Shown here: in pieces, positions 29,856 to 35,021 of the stretch
How the letters are laid out: each line of letters starts with the position of its first letter
Numbering within the stretch: the first letter of the stretch is position 1
Assembly (NCBI GenBank): GCA_035577985.1
Contig: DATJZY010000143.1
Coordinates: 1-35,021 of the forward strand
Reading direction: 5' to 3'
DNA: 35,021 nt
Source of the DNA: Candidatus Eisenbacteria bacterium
GTDB taxonomy: Bacteria > Desulfobacterota > Binatia > DP-6
Made by a program: the position numbers and the translations under genes
Notes under the pieces: model-generated
Databases searched by the model: none
Told to the model about the DNA's origin: nothing
The model's input: the letters and a program-made list of their open reading frames with translations, nothing else

Positions 29856-30583
29856 TCCGGCGCGCGATGGTGCTCGCGGCCGGTCGGGGCACGCGGCTCG
29901 CACCACTCACGCACACGATCCCGAAGCCCCTGGCCCCCGTCGCCGGGCGGCCCTTCCTCGAACACGTCCTCGCTTTCCTTCATGCAGGCGGCATCCGCGA
30001 GGTCGTCATCAACCTCCACTACCTGGGCGACCTGATCGAACGGCACGTCGGCGACGGACACCGCTTCGGCCTCATGGTCCGCTACTCGCGCGAGCAGACG
30101 ATCCTCGACACCGGCGGCGGCATCCTCCACGCGGCCCCCCTCCTGGCCGGAGAGACGTTCGTGGTCGTGAACGGGGACAGCCTCCTCGATCTCCCCCTGC
30201 AGGACGTCGTCGACTTCCACCGCGCGCGCGGCGGCGTCGCTACGATCGCCGTGCGCCCGGATCCCGATGCCGATCGGTTCGGCCTCATCGAGCTCGACGA
30301 CGACGATCGCGTACGTCGCGTCGTCGGGCTGCCGCCGGGCGCCGCGCGGCTCGGGCTGCGCGGCTTCATGTTCCCGGGGCTCCACGTCCTCGAGCCGACG
30401 ATCTTCGACTACATGGGACCCGACACGGTGTTCAGCATCATGCGTGAAACGTATCCCCGCATGCTGGCTGCCGGGGCGCCGCTCTTCGGTTTCGTGACGA
30501 CGGCGCGCTGGTTCAACATCGACACACCGGGGGCCTTGGCCGCGTCTGATCAGGCATTACGGACCACCCCGCCGAGGTTCTGA
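29852..30583 (+). CDS. Nucleotidyltransferase (MurU-like, sugar-1-phosphate)
   Basis: The 243-residue enzyme activates a sugar-1-phosphate with a nucleoside triphosphate. The signature AAGRGTRLAPLT...PKPLAPVAGRP lies at 9-34, then ILDTGGGILHA, VVNGDSLLDL (metal-binding Asp) and FNIDTPGAL near the end. It starts at GTG 29852 overlapping the kinase stop. The pairing with an AmgK-like kinase points to MurNAc-1-phosphate uridylyltransferase (MurU). Related enzymes act on mannose- or glucose-1-phosphate, so the substrate is inferred from the neighbour. Confidence 0.85.
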   Translation: MIRRAMVLAAGRGTRLAPLTHTIPKPLAPVAGRPFLEHVLAFLHAGGIREVVINLHYLGDLIERHVGDGHRFGLMVRYSREQTILDTGGGILHAAPLLAGETFVVVNGDSLLDLPLQDVVDFHRARGGVATIAVRPDPDADRFGLIELDDDDRVRRVVGLPPGAARLGLRGFMFPGLHVLEPTIFDYMGPDTVFSIMRETYPRMLAAGAPLFGFVTTARWFNIDTPGALAASDQALRTTPPRF

Positions 30584-30723
30584 ATCCTAAGTTCCTGCCC
30601 CCTAAGTGTTTTCCCTACCTGCCCGAGTGCAGAATCGGCTTGCTCGTAGCGGCAGCAGTGCTGTAATAGAGATCAAATGACGCGGCGCTCCAGCCAGGGG
30701 GCGAAAGCAGTCACGGGGGGGCC
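30584..30723. other. Intergenic gap before the patatin gene
   Basis: A 140-base gap without a coding signal. It is AT-richer than its surroundings (TCCTAAGTTCCTGCCCCCTA and following). A weak plus-strand promoter candidate, TTGCTC (30640-30645) with 18 bases to TAATAG (30664-30669), would serve the phospholipase gene. A run of seven G just before the ATG may act as ribosome binding site. No terminator hairpin was recognised. Confidence 0.4.
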
Positions 30724-32076
30724 ATGGGGCTGACGATCGTCCACAAGAGCGATCTGACAGCGCGCAAGCGCAACCCGCGCGTCGCGCTCGTGCTCGCCGG
30801 AGGCGCCGTCACCGGCGGCGCCTACAAGCTGGGCGGCCTGAAGGCGCTCGACGACTTCATGGTGAACCGCAAGACGACGGACTTCGACGTCTACGTCGGT
30901 CTGTCGGCCGGATCGTTCCTCGCCGCGCCGCTCGCCGGTGGCGTGACGCCCGTCGAGATGTTGAAGTCACTCGAAGGCACGTCGGCCGACTTCACGCAGC
31001 TCCTCCCGAGCGACTTCTACAACCTCAACCTGAACGAGTTCCTCTGGAAGCCGGTCGAGTTCCTGGTGGACATGGTTTCGTACGTCCCGGGGCTCGTCTA
31101 CGACTTCCTGGTCCAGACGCCGGGCCTCATCCGCAATCTCGAGGACGCCGTCACGCGCGCACGGCGCGAGCCGTCGCTCGACAACCTGCTCGAGTGCGTG
31201 AACCCGGTGATCGACGCGATCGGCTCCGCGCGCGAGTTCCCGTTCCCGCTCGCCTACCTGCCGTCGGGCCTCTTCGACAACGCGACGCTCGAGCGCTACC
31301 TGCGCTCGAACATCGAGCGGTGCGGGATGACGAACGACTTCCGCGTCCTGTACCGCACGCGCGGCGTCGAGCTGTACATCGTCGCGATGAACCTCGACAC
31401 CGCCGAGCGCGCCGTCTTCGGCCACGACGAGGACAGCTCTCTCACGATCTCCGAAGCCGTGCAGGCGTCGACTGCCCTCCCCGGCTTCTACAAGCCGGCG
31501 CGGCTGAAAGGCGTCGACTACGTCGACGGCGGCGTGCGGCGCACGGCCAACATCGACGTCGCGATCGAGCACGGCGCCGATCTCATCATCTGCTACAACC
31601 CGTTCCGCCCGTTCTCGAACCGCGTCGTGCGGCGCTTCCGGCCCGAGCAGAACCGCTACACGCTCGAAGGACGGCCGCTCGCCGACCAGGGCATGCTGAC
31701 GGTGCTGAACCAGGTCTTCCGCACGCTCCTGCACTCGCGGCTCCAGCTCGGCATCCGACAGTACCAGGACGATCCGCACTTCCAGGGCGACATCATCCTC
31801 GTCGAGCCGGCGGAGAGCGATCTCACGTTCTTCAAGATGGCGCCGCTGAACCTGTGGGCCGGCCGCAGCGCGGGTGCACACGGGTATCTGTCGGTCACCG
31901 AGACCGTCGAGTCGCACTACGAGCTCATCAAGCAGATCCTGCAGAGCTACGGCGTGCAGATGACGCGCAAGGAGGTCCGAGAGGGCCTCGAGCGGCTGCT
32001 CACGAGCGAGCCGTCCGACTCGCCCGACGACGTCCTGCTGCGCGACGTCCCGCGTCGCAACCTGCACGTCGCGTAG
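30724..32076 (+). CDS. Patatin-like phospholipase family protein
   Basis: The 450-residue lipid acyl hydrolase uses a Ser-Asp dyad. The oxyanion-type loop reads LAGGAVTGGAYKLGGL (25-39), with the usual GGGxRG arginine absent. The nucleophile elbow is GLSAGS (Ser61) and the catalytic aspartate lies in VDGG (Asp268). A DNPF-like region is seen as CYNPFRPF. There is no signal peptide, and no obvious membrane segment apart from a hydrophobic stretch near 114-135. Family members cleave phospholipids or storage lipids. The exact substrate cannot be told. It is transcribed alone between the nucleotidyltransferase and the reductase. Confidence 0.87.
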   Translation: MGLTIVHKSDLTARKRNPRVALVLAGGAVTGGAYKLGGLKALDDFMVNRKTTDFDVYVGLSAGSFLAAPLAGGVTPVEMLKSLEGTSADFTQLLPSDFYNLNLNEFLWKPVEFLVDMVSYVPGLVYDFLVQTPGLIRNLEDAVTRARREPSLDNLLECVNPVIDAIGSAREFPFPLAYLPSGLFDNATLERYLRSNIERCGMTNDFRVLYRTRGVELYIVAMNLDTAERAVFGHDEDSSLTISEAVQASTALPGFYKPARLKGVDYVDGGVRRTANIDVAIEHGADLIICYNPFRPFSNRVVRRFRPEQNRYTLEGRPLADQGMLTVLNQVFRTLLHSRLQLGIRQYQDDPHFQGDIILVEPAESDLTFFKMAPLNLWAGRSAGAHGYLSVTETVESHYELIKQILQSYGVQMTRKEVREGLERLLTSEPSDSPDDVLLRDVPRRNLHVA

Positions 32077-32158
32077 CGATCGGTCCGGCGCCGGCGCGCA
32101 CGGCGGAACATCGCACGTGCGCGTTGCTGGTGAAATCACCGTGTGTTAGCGTCGATCG

Positions 32159-32881
32159 ATGTCCGCTGCCGCCCGCGCGCCCGAGCCTGCGCTCGACGTT
32201 GAGGCGGCGAACCGCGAGCTCGAGGGGGCAACGCCGGAGGCCATCCTCGAGTGGACCTGGAAGCAGTTCCGGCCACACGTGATCCTCACCTGCTCGTTCC
32301 AGCACGACGGCGTGGTCCTCGCACACATGCTGCGGGAGATTGCGCCCGAGGTTCCGGTCGCGTTCATCAACACCGGCTTCCACTTCCCCGAGACCCTGGC
32401 CTACCGGGACGAGATCCAGCGCCGCTTCGGCATCGAGCTCGTGGAGCTGCTCCCCATCGTGCCGCGCGACCAGTTCGCCAAGGAGCACGGTCTCGATCTG
32501 TACGCCCGCAACCCCGACCTGTGTTGCCACATCAACAAGGTGGAGCCGTTGAAGCGCTTCCTCCCCGGCGTGCGGGCCTGGATCAACGGCCGCCGGCGCG
32601 ATCAGGCCGCCACACGACAGAGCCTGCGCGCCATCGAGGCGTTCCAGGGGTCGTTGCACAAGGTGAACCCGCTCTTGTCGTGGACCTCGCGCGAGACGTT
32701 CCATTACATGGAGCGACACGGCATCCCGACGCATCCGCTCTTCGATCAGGGTTACGCGAGCATCGGCTGCGCACCATGCACGCGCCCGGTGCTGCCGGGC
32801 GAGAACGAGCGCGACGGCCGGTGGGCCGGGACCGGCAAGGTCGAGTGCGGGCTCCACACGTTCCTCGATCCCAAAGCGTGA
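32159..32881 (+). CDS. cysH: Phosphoadenylyl/adenylyl-sulfate reductase with Fe-S motif (CysH)
   Basis: Reduces activated sulfate (APS or PAPS) to sulfite in assimilatory sulfur metabolism, in the cytoplasm. It has 240 residues. The PP-loop-type LTCSFQHDG (43-51) binds the nucleotide. Paired cysteines Cys122-Cys123 (LCCHINKVEP) and Cys204/Cys207 (IGCAPC) are the four ligands of the [4Fe-4S] cluster that marks APS-type reductases. The catalytic Cys230 sits in VECGLH. The E. coli-type PAPS enzyme lacks the CC/CxxC set, so APS is the more likely substrate. No other sulfur genes are adjacent. A weak promoter (TTGCTG 32124-32129, TAGCGT 32147-32152) precedes it. Confidence 0.93.
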   Translation: MSAAARAPEPALDVEAANRELEGATPEAILEWTWKQFRPHVILTCSFQHDGVVLAHMLREIAPEVPVAFINTGFHFPETLAYRDEIQRRFGIELVELLPIVPRDQFAKEHGLDLYARNPDLCCHINKVEPLKRFLPGVRAWINGRRRDQAATRQSLRAIEAFQGSLHKVNPLLSWTSRETFHYMERHGIPTHPLFDQGYASIGCAPCTRPVLPGENERDGRWAGTGKVECGLHTFLDPKA

Positions 32882-32897
32882 TCCGTACCGGCGCGCG

Positions 32898-33698
32898 TCA
32901 GGACGGCTCTTCGTCCGCGTCGTCGCGCTCGGCCATCGCCTCCGGGTAGAGTTCCAGCAGCCCCTCCCCGAGACGTTGCACGAGCCAGCGGTGCGCCTGG
33001 CGGACGCATGTCTGCCAGGCCGGTCCCGCGATCGGCCAATGACCGGCACCGGAGAGTTCGCGCGCATCGGCTCCGAGATCCTCGGCGAGCCGACGTGCAT
33101 CGTGCGGGCGCAGCAGCGGGTCCGCATCGCCGTGCAGAATCAAGGTCGGAGGGAGAGTGGCGGGACGCTCCAAGCGGTCGCGTCGCCCGATCTCCGCCAC
33201 GGTCGCCGCGTCGTCCGATGCGAGCGTCCGACGGAACGTCTCCGGGAGGTCGGCGAAGGCGGCGTCCGCGAGCGGACCCCGGGGCGGCGCGACGAGCCGT
33301 CGTCGCATCGCCGCCCAGACGAGTCCCCAGGACCATGTGAGCGTGTGCGTCGCCGCACTCCCGGCGACCAGGGGTGACACGAGCACCAGAGCAGCGACGG
33401 ACTCGTGCCCGGCCGCGGCGAGCGCCACCAGCGCCCCCGCGTCGTGCCCGGCCAGCACGACGCGGCCCGGGATCCGCGAGACGATCTCGGCGACCGCCCG
33501 GCCCCGCGCGGCGATCCCCCCGGGCACGCCGCGCAGGTCGACCAGCGTCCCCTGCCACCCCCGGTGGCCGAAGAACGTCGCGGGTCCCCGCCACACGTCC
33601 GATCCGACCCACAGGCCGGGCAGAAAGACGAGCGACGCCCCATATCGGGGTCCCTCGGGATGGATCTGCACCGTCACGAGCATCGCCGATCGCGCCAT
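32898..33698 (-). CDS. Alpha/beta hydrolase with Asp nucleophile
   Basis: The 266-residue soluble hydrolase-fold protein has LVFLPGLWVGSDVW (oxyanion region, 23-36), nucleophile elbow AGHDAGA with Asp86 in place of serine, acid motif LILHGDADPLL, and the histidine in GAGHWPIAG. The GxDxG elbow is typical of haloalkane and fluoroacetate dehalogenases and epoxide hydrolases rather than esterases. The C-terminus is acidic. The ATG at 33698 is preferred over the GTG at 33716, which stands almost against a terminator hairpin at 33720-33751. An ATG at 33683 is also possible. The gene converges with cysH, 16 bases apart. Confidence 0.8.
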   Translation of the reverse strand: MARSAMLVTVQIHPEGPRYGASLVFLPGLWVGSDVWRGPATFFGHRGWQGTLVDLRGVPGGIAARGRAVAEIVSRIPGRVVLAGHDAGALVALAAAGHESVAALVLVSPLVAGSAATHTLTWSWGLVWAAMRRRLVAPPRGPLADAAFADLPETFRRTLASDDAATVAEIGRRDRLERPATLPPTLILHGDADPLLRPHDARRLAEDLGADARELSGAGHWPIAGPAWQTCVRQAHRWLVQRLGEGLLELYPEAMAERDDADEEPS

Positions 33699-33717
33699 AC
33701 GCCGAACGTCGCCCACG

Positions 33718-33753
33718 AAAAAGGCCCTCGGCGTTTCGCCTGAGGGCCTTTCT
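33718..33753 (-). terminator. Strong hairpin, probably bidirectional terminator
   Basis: A 10-bp stem AAAGGCCCTC (33720-33729) pairs with GAGGGCCTTT (33742-33751), extended by GGCG/CGCC around a TTT loop with one bulged T. Read on the minus strand it ends in a run of five T. On the plus strand it ends TTTCT. It would stop transcripts from the lysine-rich gene before the hydrolase. Confidence 0.8.
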
Positions 33754-33831
33754 CCGGACCCACGGTGGGCCCGCTCTCGCCTGAGAGAAGATAACTCGAA
33801 ACTACGTTGCTACGTGCCTAGCAAACAGAAG

Positions 33832-33850
33832 CGCAGCCCGCTGGGCTGCG
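33832..33850 (-). terminator. Hairpin just after the lysine-rich peptide gene
   Basis: A perfect 8-bp stem CGCAGCCC / GGGCTGCG closes a 3-base loop, four bases after the stop codon of the gene at 33855-33929. On the minus strand CTTCTGTTTG follows, moderately T-rich. It is likely a first terminator or a 3'-protecting hairpin, with 33718-33753 as backup. Confidence 0.6.
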
Positions 33851-33854
33851 GGTG

Positions 33855-33929
33855 TTACTTCTTCTTCTTCGCGGCCTTCTTCTTTGCCGGAGCCTTCTTC
33901 TTCGCCTTGCTCGCCTTCTTCCTTGCCAT
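33855..33929 (-). CDS. 24-residue lysine/alanine-rich basic peptide, histone H1-tail-like
   Basis: The product is MARKKASKAKKK followed by APAKKKAAKKKK. Fourteen of 24 residues are Lys, with one Arg and no acidic residue. It resembles the nucleic-acid-binding tails of histone H1 and bacterial H1-like proteins, so binding DNA or RNA is a plausible role, but the peptide alone proves nothing. Expression signals are unusually good for this window: AGGAGG (33938-33943) eight bases before the ATG, a promoter with near-consensus boxes (34023-34052), and a hairpin right after the TAA. It stands alone, with 768 bases between the hydrolase start and the ATG of ftsB opposite. Confidence 0.75.
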   Translation of the reverse strand: MARKKASKAKKKAPAKKKAAKKKK

Positions 33930-33937
33930 ACCCTAAT

Positions 33938-33943
33938 CCTCCT
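33938..33943 (-). promoter_or_regulatory. Ideal ribosome binding site of the lysine-rich peptide
   Basis: A full AGGAGG on the minus strand, eight bases before the ATG at 33929. Few genes in this window have one this good, which supports the 24-codon frame being translated. Confidence 0.8.
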
Positions 33944-34022
33944 GTTGGGAGGCCGCTCGTAGCTGACCTCCAGCCGTTCCCAGGCGAGAACCGCCTCCCC
34001 TCCACTACCTCATCCACGACGG

Positions 34023-34052
34023 AGTATAGAGGCGCATTCGTGCAATAGTCAA
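34023..34052 (-). promoter_or_regulatory. Strong sigma70-type promoter of the lysine-rich peptide
   Basis: On the minus strand TTGACT (34047-34052) and TATACT (34023-34028) are separated by 18 bases, the best promoter match seen in the window. An AT-only tract (34069-34088 region) lies upstream in UP-element position. The leader to the ATG would be about 85 bases and contains a small GGCG/CGCC hairpin. Confidence 0.7.
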
Positions 34053-34065
34053 GCGACGACCACCG

Positions 34066-34090
34066 TTTTGGAAAAATATTTTTAAAATTG
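34066..34090. promoter_or_regulatory. AT-rich tract, possible UP element or curved DNA
   Basis: The stretch GTTTTGGAAAAATATTTT and following TAAAATTG is almost free of G and C in an otherwise roughly 70 percent GC window. It ends about 14 bases upstream of the -35 box at 34047-34052. It could contact the RNA polymerase alpha subunits or be a target of nucleoid proteins. It also lies between divergent genes, upstream of ftsB. Confidence 0.5.
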
Positions 34091-34209
34091 CCCCACGTCG
34101 TTCGGGAAGAATCCGGCCATAGAATGTCGTTCTCGCATCGCTCGATGCCGCTCCGACAGAGTGTTCTACGCGGAACCATTGCCTCCCTGCAGGCTTTCCG
34201 TTACGAGCG

Positions 34210-34521
34210 ATGGCGGTGCGGTGGAGTGGAGGCCACGCGGTCACGGGACTGCTGTTGCTCGCGATCGCAGCGGTCGCGTACTCCGCGGTCGCCGGACACG
34301 ACGGCGTGACCCACCTGCTGGCGCTGCGCGCCGAGCGACAGCGCCTCGGCGAAGAAGCCGTCGCGCTCCTGCAGCAGAACACGAGCCTCCGCGATCAAGT
34401 GAAGCGGCTGAAGACCGACGACCGGTTTCTCGAATCGATCGCGCGCCGCGAGCTGGGGCTCGTTCGCCCCAACGAAGTCGTCTATCGATTCCGCCGCCCC
34501 GCCAAGCCCGCGACGCAATAG
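34210..34521 (+). CDS. ftsB: FtsB/DivIC-like septum formation initiator
   Basis: Bitopic cell-division protein that joins FtsL and FtsQ in the divisome. It has 103 residues: a short cytoplasmic start, one membrane helix (about 12-28, LLLLAIAAVAYSAVAG), a periplasmic coiled coil (LRAERQRLGEEAVALLQQNTSLRDQVKRLKTD) and the family ending ESIARRELGLVRPNEVVYRF. This layout is typical. There is no strong ribosome binding site. No promoter was recognised in the 120 bases before the ATG. It converges with the GcvH-like gene, three bases apart. Confidence 0.9.
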   Translation: MAVRWSGGHAVTGLLLLAIAAVAYSAVAGHDGVTHLLALRAERQRLGEEAVALLQQNTSLRDQVKRLKTDDRFLESIARRELGLVRPNEVVYRFRRPAKPATQ

Positions 34522-34524
34522 GTC

Positions 34525-34911
34525 TCAGCCCTCTCGCTCGCCCGACGCGAATTCCTCGTACTCGTCGAGGTCCATCAGGTCTTCGAGTTCCGCTTCGTCG
34601 GCCAGCTCGATCTCGACGAGCCAGCCCTCGTGCAACGGGTCCTCGTTCACGATGCGCGGCTGGTCCTCGAGCTCGGTGTTGATCGCGGTGACGGTGCCCG
34701 ACAGCGGCGAGATGAGCTCCGAGACCGTGCGAACCGACTCGACTTCGCCGAACGGCTCACCCTTCTCCATTTCGTCGCCGACATCGGGCATCTCGATGGC
34801 GATCACTTCGCCGAGCTCACTCTGGCCGTACTCCGAGATTCCGAGCTGGGCTCGCTTGCCCTCCACGCGGATCCAGAGGTGGTCCTCGGTGAACTTCAAA
34901 GTGTCAGCCAT
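34525..34911 (-). CDS. GcvH-like protein lacking the lipoyl lysine
   Basis: Glycine cleavage H protein carries the methylamine group on a lipoyl lysine. This 128-residue protein has the whole fold pattern: LKFTEDHLWIRVEGKRAQLGISEYGQSELGEVIAIEMPDVGDEMEKGEPFGEVESV, then SELISPLSG, and ending NEDPLHEGWLVEIEL with an acidic tail. At the lipoylation site the usual ESVK reads ESVR: codon CGC at residue 61. It therefore cannot be lipoylated there and is unlikely to work as a normal H protein. No gcvT or gcvP is adjacent. The tail EDLMDLDEYEEFASGE is longer and more acidic than usual. It could be a paralog with another role. Confidence 0.88.
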   Translation of the reverse strand: MADTLKFTEDHLWIRVEGKRAQLGISEYGQSELGEVIAIEMPDVGDEMEKGEPFGEVESVRTVSELISPLSGTVTAINTELEDQPRIVNEDPLHEGWLVEIELADEAELEDLMDLDEYEEFASGEREG

Positions 34912-34945
34912 TGCGGATGCCCGATCGTGCGATCAATGGCCGGCG

Positions 34946-34973
34946 CTTATAGAGCCAAGCTGCCCTCTGTCAA
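34946..34973 (-). promoter_or_regulatory. Promoter of the GcvH-like gene
   Basis: On the minus strand a perfect TTGACA (34968-34973) and TATAAG (34946-34951) are separated by 16 bases. The -10 box ends about 35 bases before the ATG at 34911. Both boxes are close to consensus, which is uncommon in this GC-rich window. Confidence 0.7.
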
Positions 34974-35021
34974 GGGTTCTCGGCGAATTCCTGCACGAAG
35001 GCGGCGCGGCCGCGCGGGATC
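34970..35021 (-). CDS. Possible C-terminal end of an upstream gene
   Basis: The last 17 codons of a minus-strand frame read IPRGRAAFVQEFAENP and then TGA (34970-34972). Composition is protein-like, but the stretch is too short to name. It would overlap the -35 box of the GcvH-like gene. It could be chance. Confidence 0.3.
   Translation of the reverse strand, partial: IPRGRAAFVQEFAENP

Noticed and set aside
33699..33716. GTG start at 33716 for the alpha/beta hydrolase
   Set aside because: It would put the start codon four bases from a strong terminator hairpin, leaving no room for a ribosome binding site. ATG 33698 or 33683 fits better.

Overview
This is a gene-dense window of very high GC content with the coding habits of a Gram-negative, respiring bacterium. 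It has a TonB-dependent outer-membrane receptor, several lipoprotein signal peptides, two sets of complex I (NADH:quinone oxidoreductase, nuo) genes, and many GTG starts with 1-11 base gene overlaps. The style resembles high-GC deltaproteobacteria-like lineages such as Binatota. That placement is an inference from style, not from a marker gene. No rRNA, tRNA, CRISPR array, insertion sequence or phage gene was seen.

Layout. (1) 1-3449, minus strand: a canonical nuo operon in the order nuoA-B-C-D-H, with nuoH running off the left edge. (2) 3551-13293, minus strand: a vitamin B12 acquisition locus. In transcription order it holds a CobS-like membrane protein without the catalytic motif, a BtuB-type receptor, a cobalamin riboswitch (about 10345-10490), a secreted beta-propeller-like protein, a secreted protein with calcium-binding thrombospondin type 3 repeats, a second secreted propeller-like protein, and the ABC importer btuF-btuC-btuD. 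(3) 13380-16092, plus strand: a nucleotidyltransferase-like protein, a TPM-domain protein, LemA and a coiled-coil lipoprotein. (4) 16097-19077: a divergent pair, an Old Yellow Enzyme/2,4-dienoyl-CoA reductase-like flavoprotein and a PanE-family reductase. (5) 19082-19317: gene remnants. (6) 19327-28682, minus strand: a second, tightly overlapping nuo operon, A-C-D-E-H-J-K-L-M-N, with no nuoB, nuoF, nuoG or nuoI. (7) 28788-30583, plus strand: an AmgK/MurU-like pair (sugar kinase and nucleotidyltransferase) suited to cell-wall sugar recycling. (8) 30724-32881: a patatin-like phospholipase and an iron-sulfur APS/PAPS reductase. (9) 32898-35021: an alpha/beta hydrolase with an Asp nucleophile, a 24-residue lysine-rich peptide gene with a strong promoter and terminators, an FtsB-like division protein, and a GcvH-like protein whose lipoyl lysine is replaced by arginine.

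Working together, the B12 locus reads as a complete route from cell surface to cytoplasm. The receptor and putative surface proteins would capture and pass the vitamin across the outer membrane, BtuF would bind it in the periplasm, and BtuCD would import it, with the riboswitch shutting the lower operon off when B12 is plentiful. The two nuo operons imply two complex I isoforms, the second needing subunits encoded elsewhere or shared. The most interesting points are the propeller/TSP3 additions to B12 uptake, the subunit-poor second nuo operon, the non-lipoylatable GcvH-like protein, the catalytically stripped CobS-like protein and the tiny lysine-rich gene.
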